From Candidatus Saccharimonadota bacterium (GTDB taxonomy: Bacteria > Patescibacteriota > Saccharimonadia > Saccharimonadales > UBA4665), in NCBI GenBank assembly GCA_029288485.1, contig JARIHC010000004.1:1-64000 (forward strand): a stretch of DNA of 64,000 nucleotides, written 5' to 3'. The notes beneath the pieces are model-generated. The model was not told where the DNA came from. It saw only the letters and a list, made by a program, of their open reading frames with translations, and did not search any database. Both the position numbers and the translations under genes were made by a program. Every line of letters begins with the position of its first letter. Position 1 is the stretch's first letter. Shown piece by piece: positions 37,498-46,736 of the stretch.

Positions 37498-38115
37498 GTG
37501 AAAGCACTAATTACTAGAAAAGTCGGTATGACATCTGCCATCAACGAAGACGGCAGCGTACAGGCTATTACTTTGCTTTCAGTTGGAGAACACACGGTGG
37601 TTAGCCACAAGACTGCTGAAAAAGACGGTTACACTGCTGTTCAGGTGGGCACAGAAAAGGCTAAGAAACTTAGTAAAAGCGTAGCTGGCCACGTGAAGAA
37701 ATCTAAGGTGATGCCGAAACTCATCCGTGAATTTCGCATTACCGAGGAAATTCCTGAAGAGCTTAGCGTCGGCAGCAAAATCAGCGCCGACGTTTTTAAT
37801 GTTGGCGACAGCGTGCAGGCTACTGGAACCAGCAAAGGTAAAGGGTTCGCTGGTGCTATCAAGCGGCATAACTTCCATCGTCAACGTCAGACTCACGGTG
37901 CCAAGGGCGCTACCCGTAAAGTAGGCTCCATTGGCTCTATGTATCCTCAAAAGATTTTCAAGGGCAAGAAGATGGCCGGTCAGCTTGGCGGCGGCCAGGT
38001 CACAGTCCGTAATTTAAAGATTGCATTAGTTGATACTGAGCAAGGCGTAATCGGCGTCGCAGGTGCTGTCCCCGGCCCCCGCAAAAGCGTGGTTATATTG
38101 AAAGGGACTGAATAA
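37498..38115 (+). CDS. rplC: Ribosomal protein L3
   Basis: Early-assembling 50S protein, 205 residues. GTG at 37498 is chosen because translation then begins MKALITRKVGMT, the standard L3 N-terminus, with AGAAAGG six bases upstream. The frame is open for 45 more codons, but that part is the RNA leader and begins before the transcription start. The conserved GTSKGKGFAG and QRQTHGAKG segments are present. It overlaps rplD as TAATG. Confidence 0.96.
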   Translation: MKALITRKVGMTSAINEDGSVQAITLLSVGEHTVVSHKTAEKDGYTAVQVGTEKAKKLSKSVAGHVKKSKVMPKLIREFRITEEIPEELSVGSKISADVFNVGDSVQATGTSKGKGFAGAIKRHNFHRQRQTHGAKGATRKVGSIGSMYPQKIFKGKKMAGQLGGGQVTVRNLKIALVDTEQGVIGVAGAVPGPRKSVVILKGTE

Positions 38116-38780
38116 TGGCGGTAGCTACTTATACTAAAAGCGGTGCCAAAGCTACTACCCCGGCCAAACTGGATAAAGCTGTTTTTGGCGTAGAAGCTAA
38201 GAACCACGAACTAATAAAAGCTGCATACGAAGCTTACCTTGCCAACGGCCGACCAAACTTAGCTTTCGCTAAGACCCGTGGTCTGGTGCGTGGCAGCACG
38301 CGAAAACCACATCCCCAAAAAGGCACTGGCCGCGCCCGTGCCGGCTCCATTCGCAGCCCGCTGTGGCGCAGCGGCGGCACTATCTTCGGTCCAACAGGAC
38401 AAGAAAACTATTCTAAGCGCCTAAACGTTAAAGCCAAGAGGTTAGCTACTCGCCAAGCGCTGAGCATTGCTAGCAGCGAGAATAAGATTATTGTTATAGA
38501 AGACGTAGTTTCTAAAGAAGGCAAAACCGCCGAAATAGCTAAGTTGCTTGCTAAAATTGGTGCTACTCGGAATGTTTTGATCGTTGTAGACAACAAAACT
38601 CCGGAACTAGCCAGAGCTACCCGCAATTTACCGAACGTTAAAGTAGTGAGCGCCATGTATGTGAACGTCTACGACTCTCTTAACGCCGATTGTATTGTGA
38701 TGAGCCAAAAGGCGCTCGCCGTCGTGAACGAGTGGCTAGGCGATAAGCCGGCAGCTCGCCCGAGCAAGGAGGCCAAATAA
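38115..38780 (+). CDS. rplD: Ribosomal protein L4
   Basis: 50S protein lining the exit tunnel and, in other bacteria, the autorepressor of the S10 operon. 221 residues with the conserved loop RGSTRKPHPQKGTGRARAG. Start and stop overlap rplC and rplW by one base each (TAATG). Confidence 0.96.
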   Translation: MAVATYTKSGAKATTPAKLDKAVFGVEAKNHELIKAAYEAYLANGRPNLAFAKTRGLVRGSTRKPHPQKGTGRARAGSIRSPLWRSGGTIFGPTGQENYSKRLNVKAKRLATRQALSIASSENKIIVIEDVVSKEGKTAEIAKLLAKIGATRNVLIVVDNKTPELARATRNLPNVKVVSAMYVNVYDSLNADCIVMSQKALAVVNEWLGDKPAARPSKEAK

Positions 38781-39307
38781 TGAGTAAAAGCCTTATTTTG
38801 CGCCCTCGCTTGAGCGAAAAGACTTATAACCTGAGCGAAAATCGGGTTTATGTTGTTGACGTTCCTGGCAATGCCAATAAGCACAGCATAGCCCGTGCTA
38901 TTGAAAGCCAGTTCGAGGTCAAGGTAGACAAAGTTAATACAACTGTTATTAAGGGTAAGTCCAAGCGTATTATTAGCGCCAGCGGTAAACGTGTTAAGAA
39001 CACTCAAGGCCGCCGTTCTGACATCAAGAAGGCTTACGTAACCTTATCTGAAGGCCATAGCTTACCATTCTTTGCTGCTATTGAAGAAGAAGAGCAGAAA
39101 GAACAAGCTGCCCAGGAGAAGATTGACAAAGCTGTAGCTAAGCAAACCGCTAAAGAAGCTAAGAAGGCGCCTAAGGCAAGCGAAAAGACTGTTAGTAAGC
39201 AGCCCAAAAAGGCGAATAAGGCTGAAGAGACTGAAGCTGAGGAGCAGCCCAAGCCGCAACGACGTCGGTTCTTCTTGCGTGGGCGTAAAGGAAAGGCGGA
39301 CGAGTAA
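38780..39307 (+). CDS. rplW: Ribosomal protein L23 with long charged C-terminal extension
   Basis: 50S protein at the tunnel exit that docks trigger factor and the signal recognition particle. The L23 core occupies the first 95 or so of 175 residues. The remaining about 80 residues are Lys/Glu/Ala-rich and end in a cluster of Arg (PQRRRFFLRGRKGK). The extension would project near the exit site. It overlaps rplB by one base. Confidence 0.95.
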   Translation: MSKSLILRPRLSEKTYNLSENRVYVVDVPGNANKHSIARAIESQFEVKVDKVNTTVIKGKSKRIISASGKRVKNTQGRRSDIKKAYVTLSEGHSLPFFAAIEEEEQKEQAAQEKIDKAVAKQTAKEAKKAPKASEKTVSKQPKKANKAEETEAEEQPKPQRRRFFLRGRKGKADE

Positions 39308-40161
39308 TGGCTATCAAGCAATACAAGCCGACCACGCCTGCCCGCCGCGGCATGACTACTCAGGACTTTGGCGCTATCACTACCAAAAAACCGCTGAAAT
39401 CTCTGCTAGCGCCTAAGCGCCGCGGTAACGGCCGGAATAACCAAGGCCGTATAACTACTCGCCACAAAGGCGGCGGCGCCAAGAAGTTTTACCGGATTGT
39501 TAACTTTAAGCTAGCTGACGGCGTAAGTGCAACTATTGAACACATCGAATATGATCCCAATCGCAGCGCCCGAATCGCCCGCGTTAAAGAATCGAATGGT
39601 ACGTATCATTATATTTTGGCGGCCCAAGGCATGAAAGTTGGGCAAAAGATTAGTAGTGGCGAAGAAGTTAATATTGAATCTGGTAACCGCCTACCGCTTA
39701 AAAGTATTCCTATTGGTAGCACTGTACATGCTATCGAGTTGAAAGTTGGTGGCGGCGCTCAGCTGGTGCGCAGCGCCGGCAATAGCGCTCAGCTTATGGG
39801 TCGGGATAATGGCTATGCTCAAGTACGTTTGCCTAGCGGCGAAGTGCGCTTGGTAAACGAAAACTGCGCAGCTTCTATAGGGGTAATCGGTAATGAGCAG
39901 CACCAGAATATTAAGATTGGCAAAGCTGGTCGCAACCGCCACAAGGGCAAACGACCAACAGTCCGCGGTGTAGTTATGAACGCTGCTGACCACCCGCATG
40001 GTGGTGGTGATGGCGGCCGCCATGGTATCGGCGGCGGTAAAAATCACGGCGCAGCACCTAAGACGCCTTGGGGGCAAAAGACCCTTGGCTATAAGACGCG
40101 CCGTCGTAAAAGTACTGATAAATTTATTGTAAGAAGTCGACATCAAGGGAAGAGGAGATAG
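39307..40161 (+). CDS. rplB: Ribosomal protein L2
   Basis: Essential 50S protein near the peptidyl-transferase centre, 284 residues. Conserved segments include RNNQGRITTRHKGGG and the C-terminal DHPHGGGDG with the functionally important His. The next gene is not rpsS but an unrelated small gene two bases downstream. Confidence 0.97.
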   Translation: MAIKQYKPTTPARRGMTTQDFGAITTKKPLKSLLAPKRRGNGRNNQGRITTRHKGGGAKKFYRIVNFKLADGVSATIEHIEYDPNRSARIARVKESNGTYHYILAAQGMKVGQKISSGEEVNIESGNRLPLKSIPIGSTVHAIELKVGGGAQLVRSAGNSAQLMGRDNGYAQVRLPSGEVRLVNENCAASIGVIGNEQHQNIKIGKAGRNRHKGKRPTVRGVVMNAADHPHGGGDGGRHGIGGGKNHGAAPKTPWGQKTLGYKTRRRKSTDKFIVRSRHQGKRR

Positions 40162-40163
40162 CT

Positions 40164-40493
40164 ATGACTACTGCAGAGAGCCGCCAAGACCAGGTAGAAC
40201 ATCCAATTACTAAGTTTGGTGAACAAGTTTCGAACCGGCTAGCGGCTGGCGAGATGTTCAGTTTGCTACCCGGCTTTGAGGCGGGCGTGGCCCTAGCTGA
40301 AGGCCCAGATCAAGACAAACCTCTAGAAGATATAATCCATGAGGTTGCAGAGCAACATAAGGATAAGTTTGTTGATCCATATCCATCATTTGATGCAGTT
40401 GTGCTCGGGGTTTGCATGGGTTTTTATATGACCAAATATCGTGACGAAGAAGGCAATTGTGTTCTTCCTGGTCAGGCTGGAGAGGGAGCATGA
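40164..40493 (+). CDS. Small acidic protein of unknown function inserted between rplB and rpsS
   Basis: 109 residues, acidic, no recognised family. AGGAGATAG precedes the ATG, two bases after the rplB stop, and the TGA overlaps the rpsS ATG (ATGA). The gene is thus embedded and translationally coupled in a stretch (rplB-rpsS) that is uninterrupted in most bacteria. One Cys-containing hydrophobic segment ([12 protein letters not shown]) could pack a helix but is short for a membrane anchor. Confidence 0.65.
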   Translation: MTTAESRQDQVEHPITKFGEQVSNRLAAGEMFSLLPGFEAGVALAEGPDQDKPLEDIIHEVAEQHKDKFVDPYPSFDAVVLGVCMGFYMTKYRDEEGNCVLPGQAGEGA

Positions 40494-40762
40494 GCCGATC
40501 ACTTAAAAAAGGACCATTTATAGACTTTAAGCTAACCAAGAAGGTTAATGCTCTTGGCGACAATGACCGCACTATCATTAAGACCTGGGCGCGGGCTAGT
40601 ACTATTGCGCCGGAGTTTGTCGGCAAAACAATTGCTGTTCACAACGGCAAGGTCCACGTGCCAGTATTCATAACTGAAAATATGGTTGGTCATAAACTGG
40701 GCGAGTTTGCCCCGACTCGTAAGTTCCGCAGGCACGGCGGTAAGTTAGCGAAAGGCGATTAA
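40490..40762 (+). CDS. rpsS: Ribosomal protein S19
   Basis: 30S head protein, 90 residues, normal length. ATG at 40490 gives [10 protein letters not shown], the family's N-terminus; the 11-codon upstream extension is rejected. GAGGGAG precedes the start. The conserved [16 protein letters not shown] segment is present. Confidence 0.97.
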   Translation: MSRSLKKGPFIDFKLTKKVNALGDNDRTIIKTWARASTIAPEFVGKTIAVHNGKVHVPVFITENMVGHKLGEFAPTRKFRRHGGKLAKGD

Positions 40763-40770
40763 GGAGTAAT

Positions 40771-41181
40771 ATGGCAGTTCAAGCAACCGCAAAAGGAATC
40801 AGTATTAGCCCTCGCAAAGTAAGCGTGGTAGCTGCTCTAGTGCGCGGCCGCACCGTAGAAGACGCGCTGACTATTTTGGAGCACACGCCGCGTCGTTCAG
40901 CTCTAGCTGTCAGCAAAGTTATTAAAAGTGCTAAGGCTAACGCTGATCACAATCATGGTTACAAGCCGGCTTCGCTGCAGATTACTGAAATTTCCGTTAC
41001 CCCTGGTCCGCGCTTAAGGCGCTTCCGGCCAATGGCTCGCGGCCGGGCCAATCCGTTCCAGTACAAATCTTCACACATTCGAGTAGTTGTAGACGGTGAA
41101 AAACGCGAGGCTAAAAAGCCTGCTGCCGCCAAAAAGGCTGAAGTCGCTAAATCTGAAGCCAAGAAAGAGGGGGCCAAGTAA
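40771..41181 (+). CDS. rplV: Ribosomal protein L22
   Basis: Exit-tunnel protein of the 50S subunit. 136 residues: a core of about 110 with the tip loop region GPRLRRFRPMARGRA, then an Ala/Lys/Glu tail of about 25 residues. AAGGAG lies seven bases upstream. It overlaps rpsC as TAATG. Confidence 0.96.
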   Translation: MAVQATAKGISISPRKVSVVAALVRGRTVEDALTILEHTPRRSALAVSKVIKSAKANADHNHGYKPASLQITEISVTPGPRLRRFRPMARGRANPFQYKSSHIRVVVDGEKREAKKPAAAKKAEVAKSEAKKEGAK

Positions 41182-41810
41182 TGGGTCAAAAAGTTAATCC
41201 TATTAGTATGCGCCTTCAAGTTAATAAAGATTGGCGCAGCAAGTGGTTTGCTAGCAAGCGCGATTACGCTAAGTTCTTGCAGGATGACCTTAAAGTGCGC
41301 AAATTAATTTCCGATAAAATGGGTAGCCGCGCTTCTATTAATAAGGTAGAAATTAACCGCACGCCTAATCTAGTAACAGTTACTATATCTACGGCTAAAG
41401 CAGGTGTGGTTATTGGTCGCGGCGGTTCTAGCGCAGCCGAGCTTAAAACGGCTATAGAAAAAATCTATAGCGTGCCTACTAGAGTTAATATCGAAGAGAT
41501 CAAAAAAGCTGATCTTTATGCTAAGTTAGTAGCCGAAAATATTGCACATCAGTTAGAGCGCCGGATGAGCTTCCGACGCGCCATCAAGTCCACTGCTGCT
41601 GCTACAATGCGCGCCGGCGCCAAAGGTGTTCGTATAGAGGTATCAGGCCGCTTAAATGGTGCTGAAATGTCGCGCCGCGAGAAAGAAGTTGCCGGTTCTG
41701 TGCCGCTGCATACTCTACGGGCTGACATCGATTACGCTCAGGTAAACGCTCAGACTCCAGCTGGAATCATAGGCGTGAAAGTCTGGATTTATAAGGGAGA
41801 GAGCCAGTAA
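41181..41810 (+). CDS. rpsC: Ribosomal protein S3
   Basis: 30S protein at the mRNA entry, 209 residues. It has the N-terminal KH domain with the [14 protein letters not shown] loop and the C-terminal S3 domain ([23 protein letters not shown]). It overlaps rplP as TAATG. Confidence 0.97.
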   Translation: MGQKVNPISMRLQVNKDWRSKWFASKRDYAKFLQDDLKVRKLISDKMGSRASINKVEINRTPNLVTVTISTAKAGVVIGRGGSSAAELKTAIEKIYSVPTRVNIEEIKKADLYAKLVAENIAHQLERRMSFRRAIKSTAAATMRAGAKGVRIEVSGRLNGAEMSRREKEVAGSVPLHTLRADIDYAQVNAQTPAGIIGVKVWIYKGESQ

Positions 41811-42223
41811 TGTTGATGCCTAAACGCCAAAAGCACCGCAAGGTGCGAAAAGGCAAGATCCGCGGTGTTGCTACGTCTGGCAACTACGTGGCGTTTGGCG
41901 ATTATGCGTTGCAAGCTCAAGGCCAAGAACGCATTACCGCTCGCCAGATTGAGGCTGCTCGCCAAGCTATGACGCGCTATATTAAGCGTGGTGGTAAAAT
42001 CTGGATCCGCGTATTTCCACATACTCCTGTAACGCGTAAGCCACAAGACGTTAAAATGGGCAGCGGTAAAGGTAATCCTGAATTTTTTGTTGCTAAAGTC
42101 CGCCCCGGTACTATTCTGTTTGAAATGCAGGGCGTACCAGAAGAGGCTGCTCGTGAAGCTATGCGCTTGGCTGCTCATAAGTTGCCGGTCAAAACACGCT
42201 TTTTAGTTCGGGAGGAGTCATAA
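41810..42223 (+). CDS. rplP: Ribosomal protein L16
   Basis: 50S protein near the A-site tRNA elbow, 137 residues, normal length. [15 protein letters not shown] is the standard N-terminus, which supports the ATG at 41810. The arginine-bearing loop seen in other L16 proteins ([15 protein letters not shown]) is present. Confidence 0.97.
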   Translation: MLMPKRQKHRKVRKGKIRGVATSGNYVAFGDYALQAQGQERITARQIEAARQAMTRYIKRGGKIWIRVFPHTPVTRKPQDVKMGSGKGNPEFFVAKVRPGTILFEMQGVPEEAAREAMRLAAHKLPVKTRFLVREES

Positions 42224-42224
42224 C

Positions 42225-42425
42225 ATGAAGATTGCTGAAATCCGCAAGTTATCCACCAAAGAATTGACTAGCGAAAGCACTAAGCTGCGTGAAGAAATTG
42301 CTGAAATGAGACGGCGTATCCACACTGGCGAAGCTCAGAATGTCCGCGTTATTCGCACTAAACGTAAAGATCTAGCGCGAATGCTCACCGTGCTCAGTGA
42401 AGCCCTGATAAAGGAGGCTAAGTAA
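42225..42425 (+). CDS. rpmC: Ribosomal protein L29
   Basis: Small helical 50S protein near the exit tunnel, 66 residues. The two-helix pattern with LREEIAEMRRRIHTGE and the C-terminal IRTKRKDLARMLTVL is typical. GGGAGGAG lies before the ATG, one base after rplP; it overlaps rpsQ as TAATG. Confidence 0.95.
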   Translation: MKIAEIRKLSTKELTSESTKLREEIAEMRRRIHTGEAQNVRVIRTKRKDLARMLTVLSEALIKEAK

Positions 42426-42811
42426 TGGCTAAGACCATCATAGGTGTCGTAACCTCGAATAAGACTGATAAGACAATAGTAGTTACTACACATACCCATA
42501 AGACACATCCTTTGTATCGCAAGCAGTACACTATTACGAGCAAATTTATGGCTCATGACGAAAATAACGAATGTCAGCCTGGCGATAAAGTATCTATAGT
42601 GGAAACACGCCCATTAAGCGCACGTAAACGGTTTACGTTAGAAAAAATCATTGAGAAGCCTAAGCTGCGTGCAGATTCGCTGGCTATCACGAAAGCAGAA
42701 GATGAGGGCACAGGCCGCCGCGACAGCAAAGCTTCTAAGGATGAAGAATCTGAGGAAAAGAGCAGCAACAAGACCGAAAAGACCGAGAAGTCCGAGAAGG
42801 AGACCGCATGA
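42425..42811 (+). CDS. rpsQ: Ribosomal protein S17 with charged C-terminal extension
   Basis: Primary 16S rRNA-binding protein. The S17 core ([14 protein letters not shown] through [12 protein letters not shown]) covers about 80 residues. A further 45 residues are Lys/Glu/Ser-rich and low in complexity, making 128 in all. The TGA overlaps the rplN ATG (ATGA). Confidence 0.95.
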   Translation: MAKTIIGVVTSNKTDKTIVVTTHTHKTHPLYRKQYTITSKFMAHDENNECQPGDKVSIVETRPLSARKRFTLEKIIEKPKLRADSLAITKAEDEGTGRRDSKASKDEESEEKSSNKTEKTEKSEKETA

Positions 42812-43176
42812 TCCAGCAGGAATCTCGTTTGAACGTCTGCGATAACAGCGGCGCCAAAGAAATCCTGTGTATCCGCGTGCTTGGCGGCAGCCGCCGGCGT
42901 TACGCCCGGGTCGGCGACGTCATTGTTGCGACTGTTAAGCAGGCTGCCCCAAATGGCAATGTTGCTAAAAAGTCTGTTGTTAAGGCTGTAGTAGTACGTA
43001 GCCGCGATCAGATCAAGCGAAAAGATGGCTCCACTCTTAAGTTTGATGACAATGCTGCCGTGATAGTAGACGACGAAAAACAGCCGCGAGCGACTCGTAT
43101 TTTTGGCCCCGTACCACGCGAACTGCGTGACCAGGGCTACGCTAAAATCGTGTCGTTAGCACCGGAGGTACTGTAA
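42808..43176 (+). CDS. rplN: Ribosomal protein L14
   Basis: 50S protein of the inter-subunit face, 122 residues, exactly the usual length. The start [18 protein letters not shown] and the middle segment [11 protein letters not shown] are family-typical. It overlaps rpsQ and rplX. Confidence 0.97.
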   Translation: MIQQESRLNVCDNSGAKEILCIRVLGGSRRRYARVGDVIVATVKQAAPNGNVAKKSVVKAVVVRSRDQIKRKDGSTLKFDDNAAVIVDDEKQPRATRIFGPVPRELRDQGYAKIVSLAPEVL

Positions 43177-43493
43177 TGAAGATCAAGCTTAAAAAAGGCG
43201 ATAAAGTGATTGTCCGTTCCGGAAAGTACAGGGGTCAGACTGGCAAAGTTACAGCAACTCACCCTAGTGAGAACAAAGTAACCGTGGAAGGCATTAACGT
43301 AGTTAAAAAGCACGTCAAGCCTAATCGTGAGCATCCTCAAGGCGCGATTTTAGAGTTAACTAAGCCCATTTGGGTTTCAAAAGTCAGCGTTGTTGAGCCA
43401 ACCTCTAAGAAGCCCACGCGCATTGGCTACAAGTTAGACGCTGCCGGTAAGAAAACTCGTATATATAAAAGAACTGGAAAGGAGATCAAGTAA
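43176..43493 (+). CDS. rplX: Ribosomal protein L24
   Basis: Assembly-initiator protein of the 50S subunit with a KOW motif (KGDKVIVRSGKYRGQTGKV). 105 residues, normal length. One-base overlaps join it to rplN and rplE. Confidence 0.97.
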   Translation: MKIKLKKGDKVIVRSGKYRGQTGKVTATHPSENKVTVEGINVVKKHVKPNREHPQGAILELTKPIWVSKVSVVEPTSKKPTRIGYKLDAAGKKTRIYKRTGKEIK

Positions 43494-44068
43494 TGGCTAA
43501 TTCTACAGCTAGCACCACTAATGCTCGTCTCCGGGTCCAGTACAATAGTGAAATCGCTAAAGACTTACAGAAGGAACTGGGGCTTAAAAATCCGCACGAA
43601 GTTCCAAAACTGGAGAAGATTGTTGTGAACTGCGGCTTAGGTAAGGCCAAAGACGACAAACGAGTGATGGAAACAGCCACCAACACGCTGCGCAAAATTA
43701 CCGGCCAGCAGCCGATTCAAACTACTGCTAAGCAATCCATAGCTAGCTTCAAGCTGCGCGAAGGTAATAAGATCGGCCTAAAGGTGACGCTGCGGGGCGA
43801 GTATATGTATGAATTCATGGATAGGGTTATTAGCACTGTTTTGCCGCGCTTGCGTGACTTCCACGGCGTTAGTAACAAGGCGTTTGACGCTCAGGGCAAC
43901 TACGCTATAGGTTTTACCGATCAGTCAGTATTTCCTGAATTAAGTTTTGAAGAAACGACTCCGGCGCACGGTTTGCAAGTAATATTCGTCATTAAATGTA
44001 AAGAGAAAGCACATGCCAAAGCTTTGCTTGAAAAGTTTGGTATGCCCTTTCAGAAAGGAGCTAAATAA
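43493..44068 (+). CDS. rplE: Ribosomal protein L5
   Basis: 5S rRNA-binding 50S protein, 191 residues, with about ten extra N-terminal Ser/Thr/Ala residues. The conserved [12 protein letters not shown]-like loop, GLKVTLRG and [13 protein letters not shown] segments are present. AAGGAG precedes the ATG. Confidence 0.97.
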   Translation: MANSTASTTNARLRVQYNSEIAKDLQKELGLKNPHEVPKLEKIVVNCGLGKAKDDKRVMETATNTLRKITGQQPIQTTAKQSIASFKLREGNKIGLKVTLRGEYMYEFMDRVISTVLPRLRDFHGVSNKAFDAQGNYAIGFTDQSVFPELSFEETTPAHGLQVIFVIKCKEKAHAKALLEKFGMPFQKGAK

Positions 44069-44337
44069 TGGCTAAAAAATCAATTGTTGCCCGCGACGCT
44101 AAAAGGGCTAAGATGATCGACAAATATGCCGCTAAGCGTAAACAGCTCAAAGAGCTTGGGGATCAGGAAGGCTTGGCTAAATTACCGCGCAACTCTAGTC
44201 CTACTCGTCGCACGAACCGATGCGCTGAAACTGGCCGCCCCAGGGCTTACATGCGTCAGTTTGGTCTAAGCCGTATTAGTTTCCGAGAACATGCAAGTAA
44301 AGGCGAAGTGCCTGGTGTAACGAAGTCGAGCTGGTAG
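44068..44337 (+). CDS. rpsN: Ribosomal protein S14, zinc-free long form
   Basis: 30S head protein, 89 residues. It is the long form without the two CxxC zinc pairs of the short form; only one Cys remains ([11 protein letters not shown]). The C-terminus [19 protein letters not shown] is conserved. GAAAGGAG precedes the ATG, which overlaps rplE. Confidence 0.96.
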   Translation: MAKKSIVARDAKRAKMIDKYAAKRKQLKELGDQEGLAKLPRNSSPTRRTNRCAETGRPRAYMRQFGLSRISFREHASKGEVPGVTKSSW

Positions 44338-44353
44338 GAGAACAAGGAAATAT

Positions 44354-44755
44354 ATGAGTATTACTACAACGGATCCAATCGCTGACATGTTCACCCGCAT
44401 CCGCAACGCTATTGCCGTGCGCAAGCATGAGATTAGTCTGCCGCATTCCAACATTAAAGAGTCGGTCGCCAAGCTACTTAAAGACAGTAACTTTATTGAC
44501 GACGTAAAAGTAGACAAAGCGCCGGTTGGTAAAACCCTGACTATCAAGATCAACGGCGGCGACAGCAATGCTCGCATTACTGAAATTGTGCGTCTCAGCA
44601 AACCGGGTCGCCGGTACTATGTGAATGCCAAGGATATACCGGTAGTCAAGCGCGGCCGCGGTGTAGTTATTCTGTCGACTAGCAAAGGTCTTATGACTGG
44701 CGACCAAGCCAAGACCGAGCATGTTGGCGGCGAATTAATCTGTAAGGTGTATTAA
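44354..44755 (+). CDS. rpsH: Ribosomal protein S8
   Basis: 16S rRNA central-domain binder, 133 residues. The N-terminal DPIADMFTRIRNA and the C-terminal GVVILSTSKGLMTG with A-x-x-x-x-VGGELICKVY are family-typical. Sixteen bases separate it from rpsN. In other bacteria S8 represses the spc operon; no matching mRNA structure was identified here. Confidence 0.97.
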   Translation: MSITTTDPIADMFTRIRNAIAVRKHEISLPHSNIKESVAKLLKDSNFIDDVKVDKAPVGKTLTIKINGGDSNARITEIVRLSKPGRRYYVNAKDIPVVKRGRGVVILSTSKGLMTGDQAKTEHVGGELICKVY

Positions 44756-44757
44756 AG

Positions 44758-45300
44758 ATGAGCCGAGTAGGAAAACAGCCAATCAAGATTCCGAGCGGTG
44801 TGACAATCGTGATCGGCTCTGACGAAATTACTATTAACGGAAGCAAAGGTGAGCTTAAACAGTTCACTATGCCAGGCGTTAACATAAAACAAGAAGGCGA
44901 CGAACTAATCGTAACTCGTATAAATGACGAGCCTGAAAATCGCGCTAAGCACGGTCTCATGCGGGCACTGTTATATAATATGGTTAAAGGGGTAAGCGAA
45001 GGCTTTAGCCGTAAACTAGAAATTAACGGGGTTGGTTACCGAGTTGCTCAACAAGGGCAAGACCTTAAACTAAACCTGGGTTTCTCGCATGATGTTATTT
45101 ATAAAGTTCCACAAGGCGTAGCAACTGCCGTCGAGCAAAATGCTATAACAGTCAGCGGTATAAGCAAGCAGCAGGTGGGTCAAGTAGCTGCCGAAATCCG
45201 CGCCCTTAAGAAACCTGAACCGTATAAGGGCAAGGGTATAAAGTACGAAGGTGAGCGTATACTGCGTAAGAGCGGTAAGAGCGGCAAGGAAGGCGCATAA
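44758..45300 (+). CDS. rplF: Ribosomal protein L6
   Basis: 50S stalk-base protein, 180 residues, two repeated domains. MSRVGKQPIKIPSGV and the C-terminal EPYKGKGIKYEGE are standard. It overlaps rplR as TAATG. Confidence 0.97.
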   Translation: MSRVGKQPIKIPSGVTIVIGSDEITINGSKGELKQFTMPGVNIKQEGDELIVTRINDEPENRAKHGLMRALLYNMVKGVSEGFSRKLEINGVGYRVAQQGQDLKLNLGFSHDVIYKVPQGVATAVEQNAITVSGISKQQVGQVAAEIRALKKPEPYKGKGIKYEGERILRKSGKSGKEGA

Positions 45301-45659
45301 TGAGTAATCAATTAGCACATAAGTTACATAACAAGAGTCAGCGCAAGCGCCGTATCCGTTCGGTTGTTGTCGGCACAGACAAGCGTCCGCGCCTTAGTGT
45401 TTACGTTAGCAATACTAACGTTACTGCTCAGCTCATTGATGACACTAGCGGTAAAACACTTAGTTATGTTACAACCGTGGGGCAGAAGTCACTAAAGGGC
45501 TCAATGGGCGAAAAAGCTGAGTGGGTTGGCGCAGAAATTGCCAATCAAGCTAAAGCGTCTAAAGTTAAAAAAGTCGTTTTCGATAGAGGCGGTAATTTAT
45601 ACCATGGCCGAATTGCGGCATTGGCTGATGCGGCTCGTAAAGCAGGATTGGAGTTTTAA
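45300..45659 (+). CDS. rplR: Ribosomal protein L18
   Basis: 5S rRNA-binding protein, 119 residues. The C-terminal VVFDRGGNLYHGRIAALADA is the family signature. The stop is directly followed by the rpsE ATG with no gap. Confidence 0.96.
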   Translation: MSNQLAHKLHNKSQRKRRIRSVVVGTDKRPRLSVYVSNTNVTAQLIDDTSGKTLSYVTTVGQKSLKGSMGEKAEWVGAEIANQAKASKVKKVVFDRGGNLYHGRIAALADAARKAGLEF

Positions 45660-46214
45660 ATGGCAGATACAGCAACAACCCCAACACCACCCAAAACTAC
45701 TCAGCAGCGAAATCGTAGGCCTGACGACATACAGGAAGAAAAGCAGTTTGATGAGCGCACTTTACATATTGATCGTGTGGCGCGCGTAGTTAAAGGCGGC
45801 CGGCGCTTTCGTTTCCGCGCACTAGTTGTGGTCGGCGATCGCAAGCACAAGGTAGGTATTGGTCTAGCGAAAGGCGCTGATGTTACTACGGCTGTCAACA
45901 AGGCTACTGACGTAGCCAAGAAAAATATGGTAGCAGTGTCCCTATACAAAGACACATTGCCTCATGAAGTAGAAGCTCAGGTTAGCGGTGCGCACATAAT
46001 GTTGAAACCGGCTAGCCCTGGTACCGGCTTGATTGCTGGCGGCGTGGTCCGCTCTGTTCTTGAGGTGGCTGGGGTCCACAACGCACTTAGCAAATCGCTT
46101 GGTTCGTCTAATAAAGCCAATATTGCCTACGCTACTATTGACGCCCTTCGCAGCTTAGTGCCGGCTAAGGACTGGGTGACCTCGAGCGGTAAAAAAGCAA
46201 AGAAGGCTAAATAA
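45660..46214 (+). CDS. rpsE: Ribosomal protein S5
   Basis: 30S protein at the mRNA entry that guards decoding accuracy. 184 residues; about 30 Thr/Pro/Arg-rich N-terminal residues precede the core starting near RVVKGGRRFRFRALVVVGD. It overlaps rplO directly (TAATG). rpmD, which encodes L30 and lies at this junction in most bacteria, is absent. Confidence 0.97.
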   Translation: MADTATTPTPPKTTQQRNRRPDDIQEEKQFDERTLHIDRVARVVKGGRRFRFRALVVVGDRKHKVGIGLAKGADVTTAVNKATDVAKKNMVAVSLYKDTLPHEVEAQVSGAHIMLKPASPGTGLIAGGVVRSVLEVAGVHNALSKSLGSSNKANIAYATIDALRSLVPAKDWVTSSGKKAKKAK

Positions 46215-46687
46215 TGAAATATCATAAATTGACAACCGCATCTAAGCAGAGCTCACGGCGTGTTGGGCGGGGTATCGCTGCTGGCCGAGGAAAAACTGCT
46301 GGGCGGGGCACCAAAGGACAGAAATCTCGCGCTGGTTCTAGCGCCAAGCCAGGATTCGCTGGCGGCTCTAATCCTTTAATGAAAAAATTACCTAAACTAC
46401 CTGGTTTTCGCAGTCATCGAGTTGCCGCAGAGACCGTTTATACTGGGCAATTACAAGACCTCAAAAACGCTACCGTAGACGCCCGATCTCTAGCTGAAGC
46501 CGGTCTAATAAGCAACGCCTATGTAGATGTAAAGTTGCTTGTTAAGGGAGATCTTAAGAAAAAGGTAGCAGTTAAGTTGCCGCTCGCTAGCACTAGCGCC
46601 ATAGATATGGTTCAAAAAAATGGTGGCAGTTTTGAAAAAACGGCGCGTTTGTCTCGTCCAAAAACTAAAACAGAAGCCAAAAAGTAA
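46214..46687 (+). CDS. rplO: Ribosomal protein L15
   Basis: Late-assembling 50S protein, 157 residues. The Gly/Lys/Arg-rich N-terminal part (RRVGRGIAAGRGKTAGRG) and the GFAGGSNPLMKKLPKL segment are typical. It follows rpsE without the rpmD gene. Its stop is 49 bases before secY. Confidence 0.96.
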   Translation: MKYHKLTTASKQSSRRVGRGIAAGRGKTAGRGTKGQKSRAGSSAKPGFAGGSNPLMKKLPKLPGFRSHRVAAETVYTGQLQDLKNATVDARSLAEAGLISNAYVDVKLLVKGDLKKKVAVKLPLASTSAIDMVQKNGGSFEKTARLSRPKTKTEAKK

Positions 46688-46736
46688 AAGTGTGAAATAA
46701 TAAGCGGGGGCATTTAGAGAGGGTAGCTAGCAACAC

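Noticed and set aside
42806-42813. Recoded UGA (genetic code 25 of Gracilibacteria/Absconditabacteria)
   Set aside because: TGA ends several complete genes exactly where the family ends (rpsQ, trpS, the gene at 40164), and Trp is encoded by TGG. UGA is an ordinary stop here.
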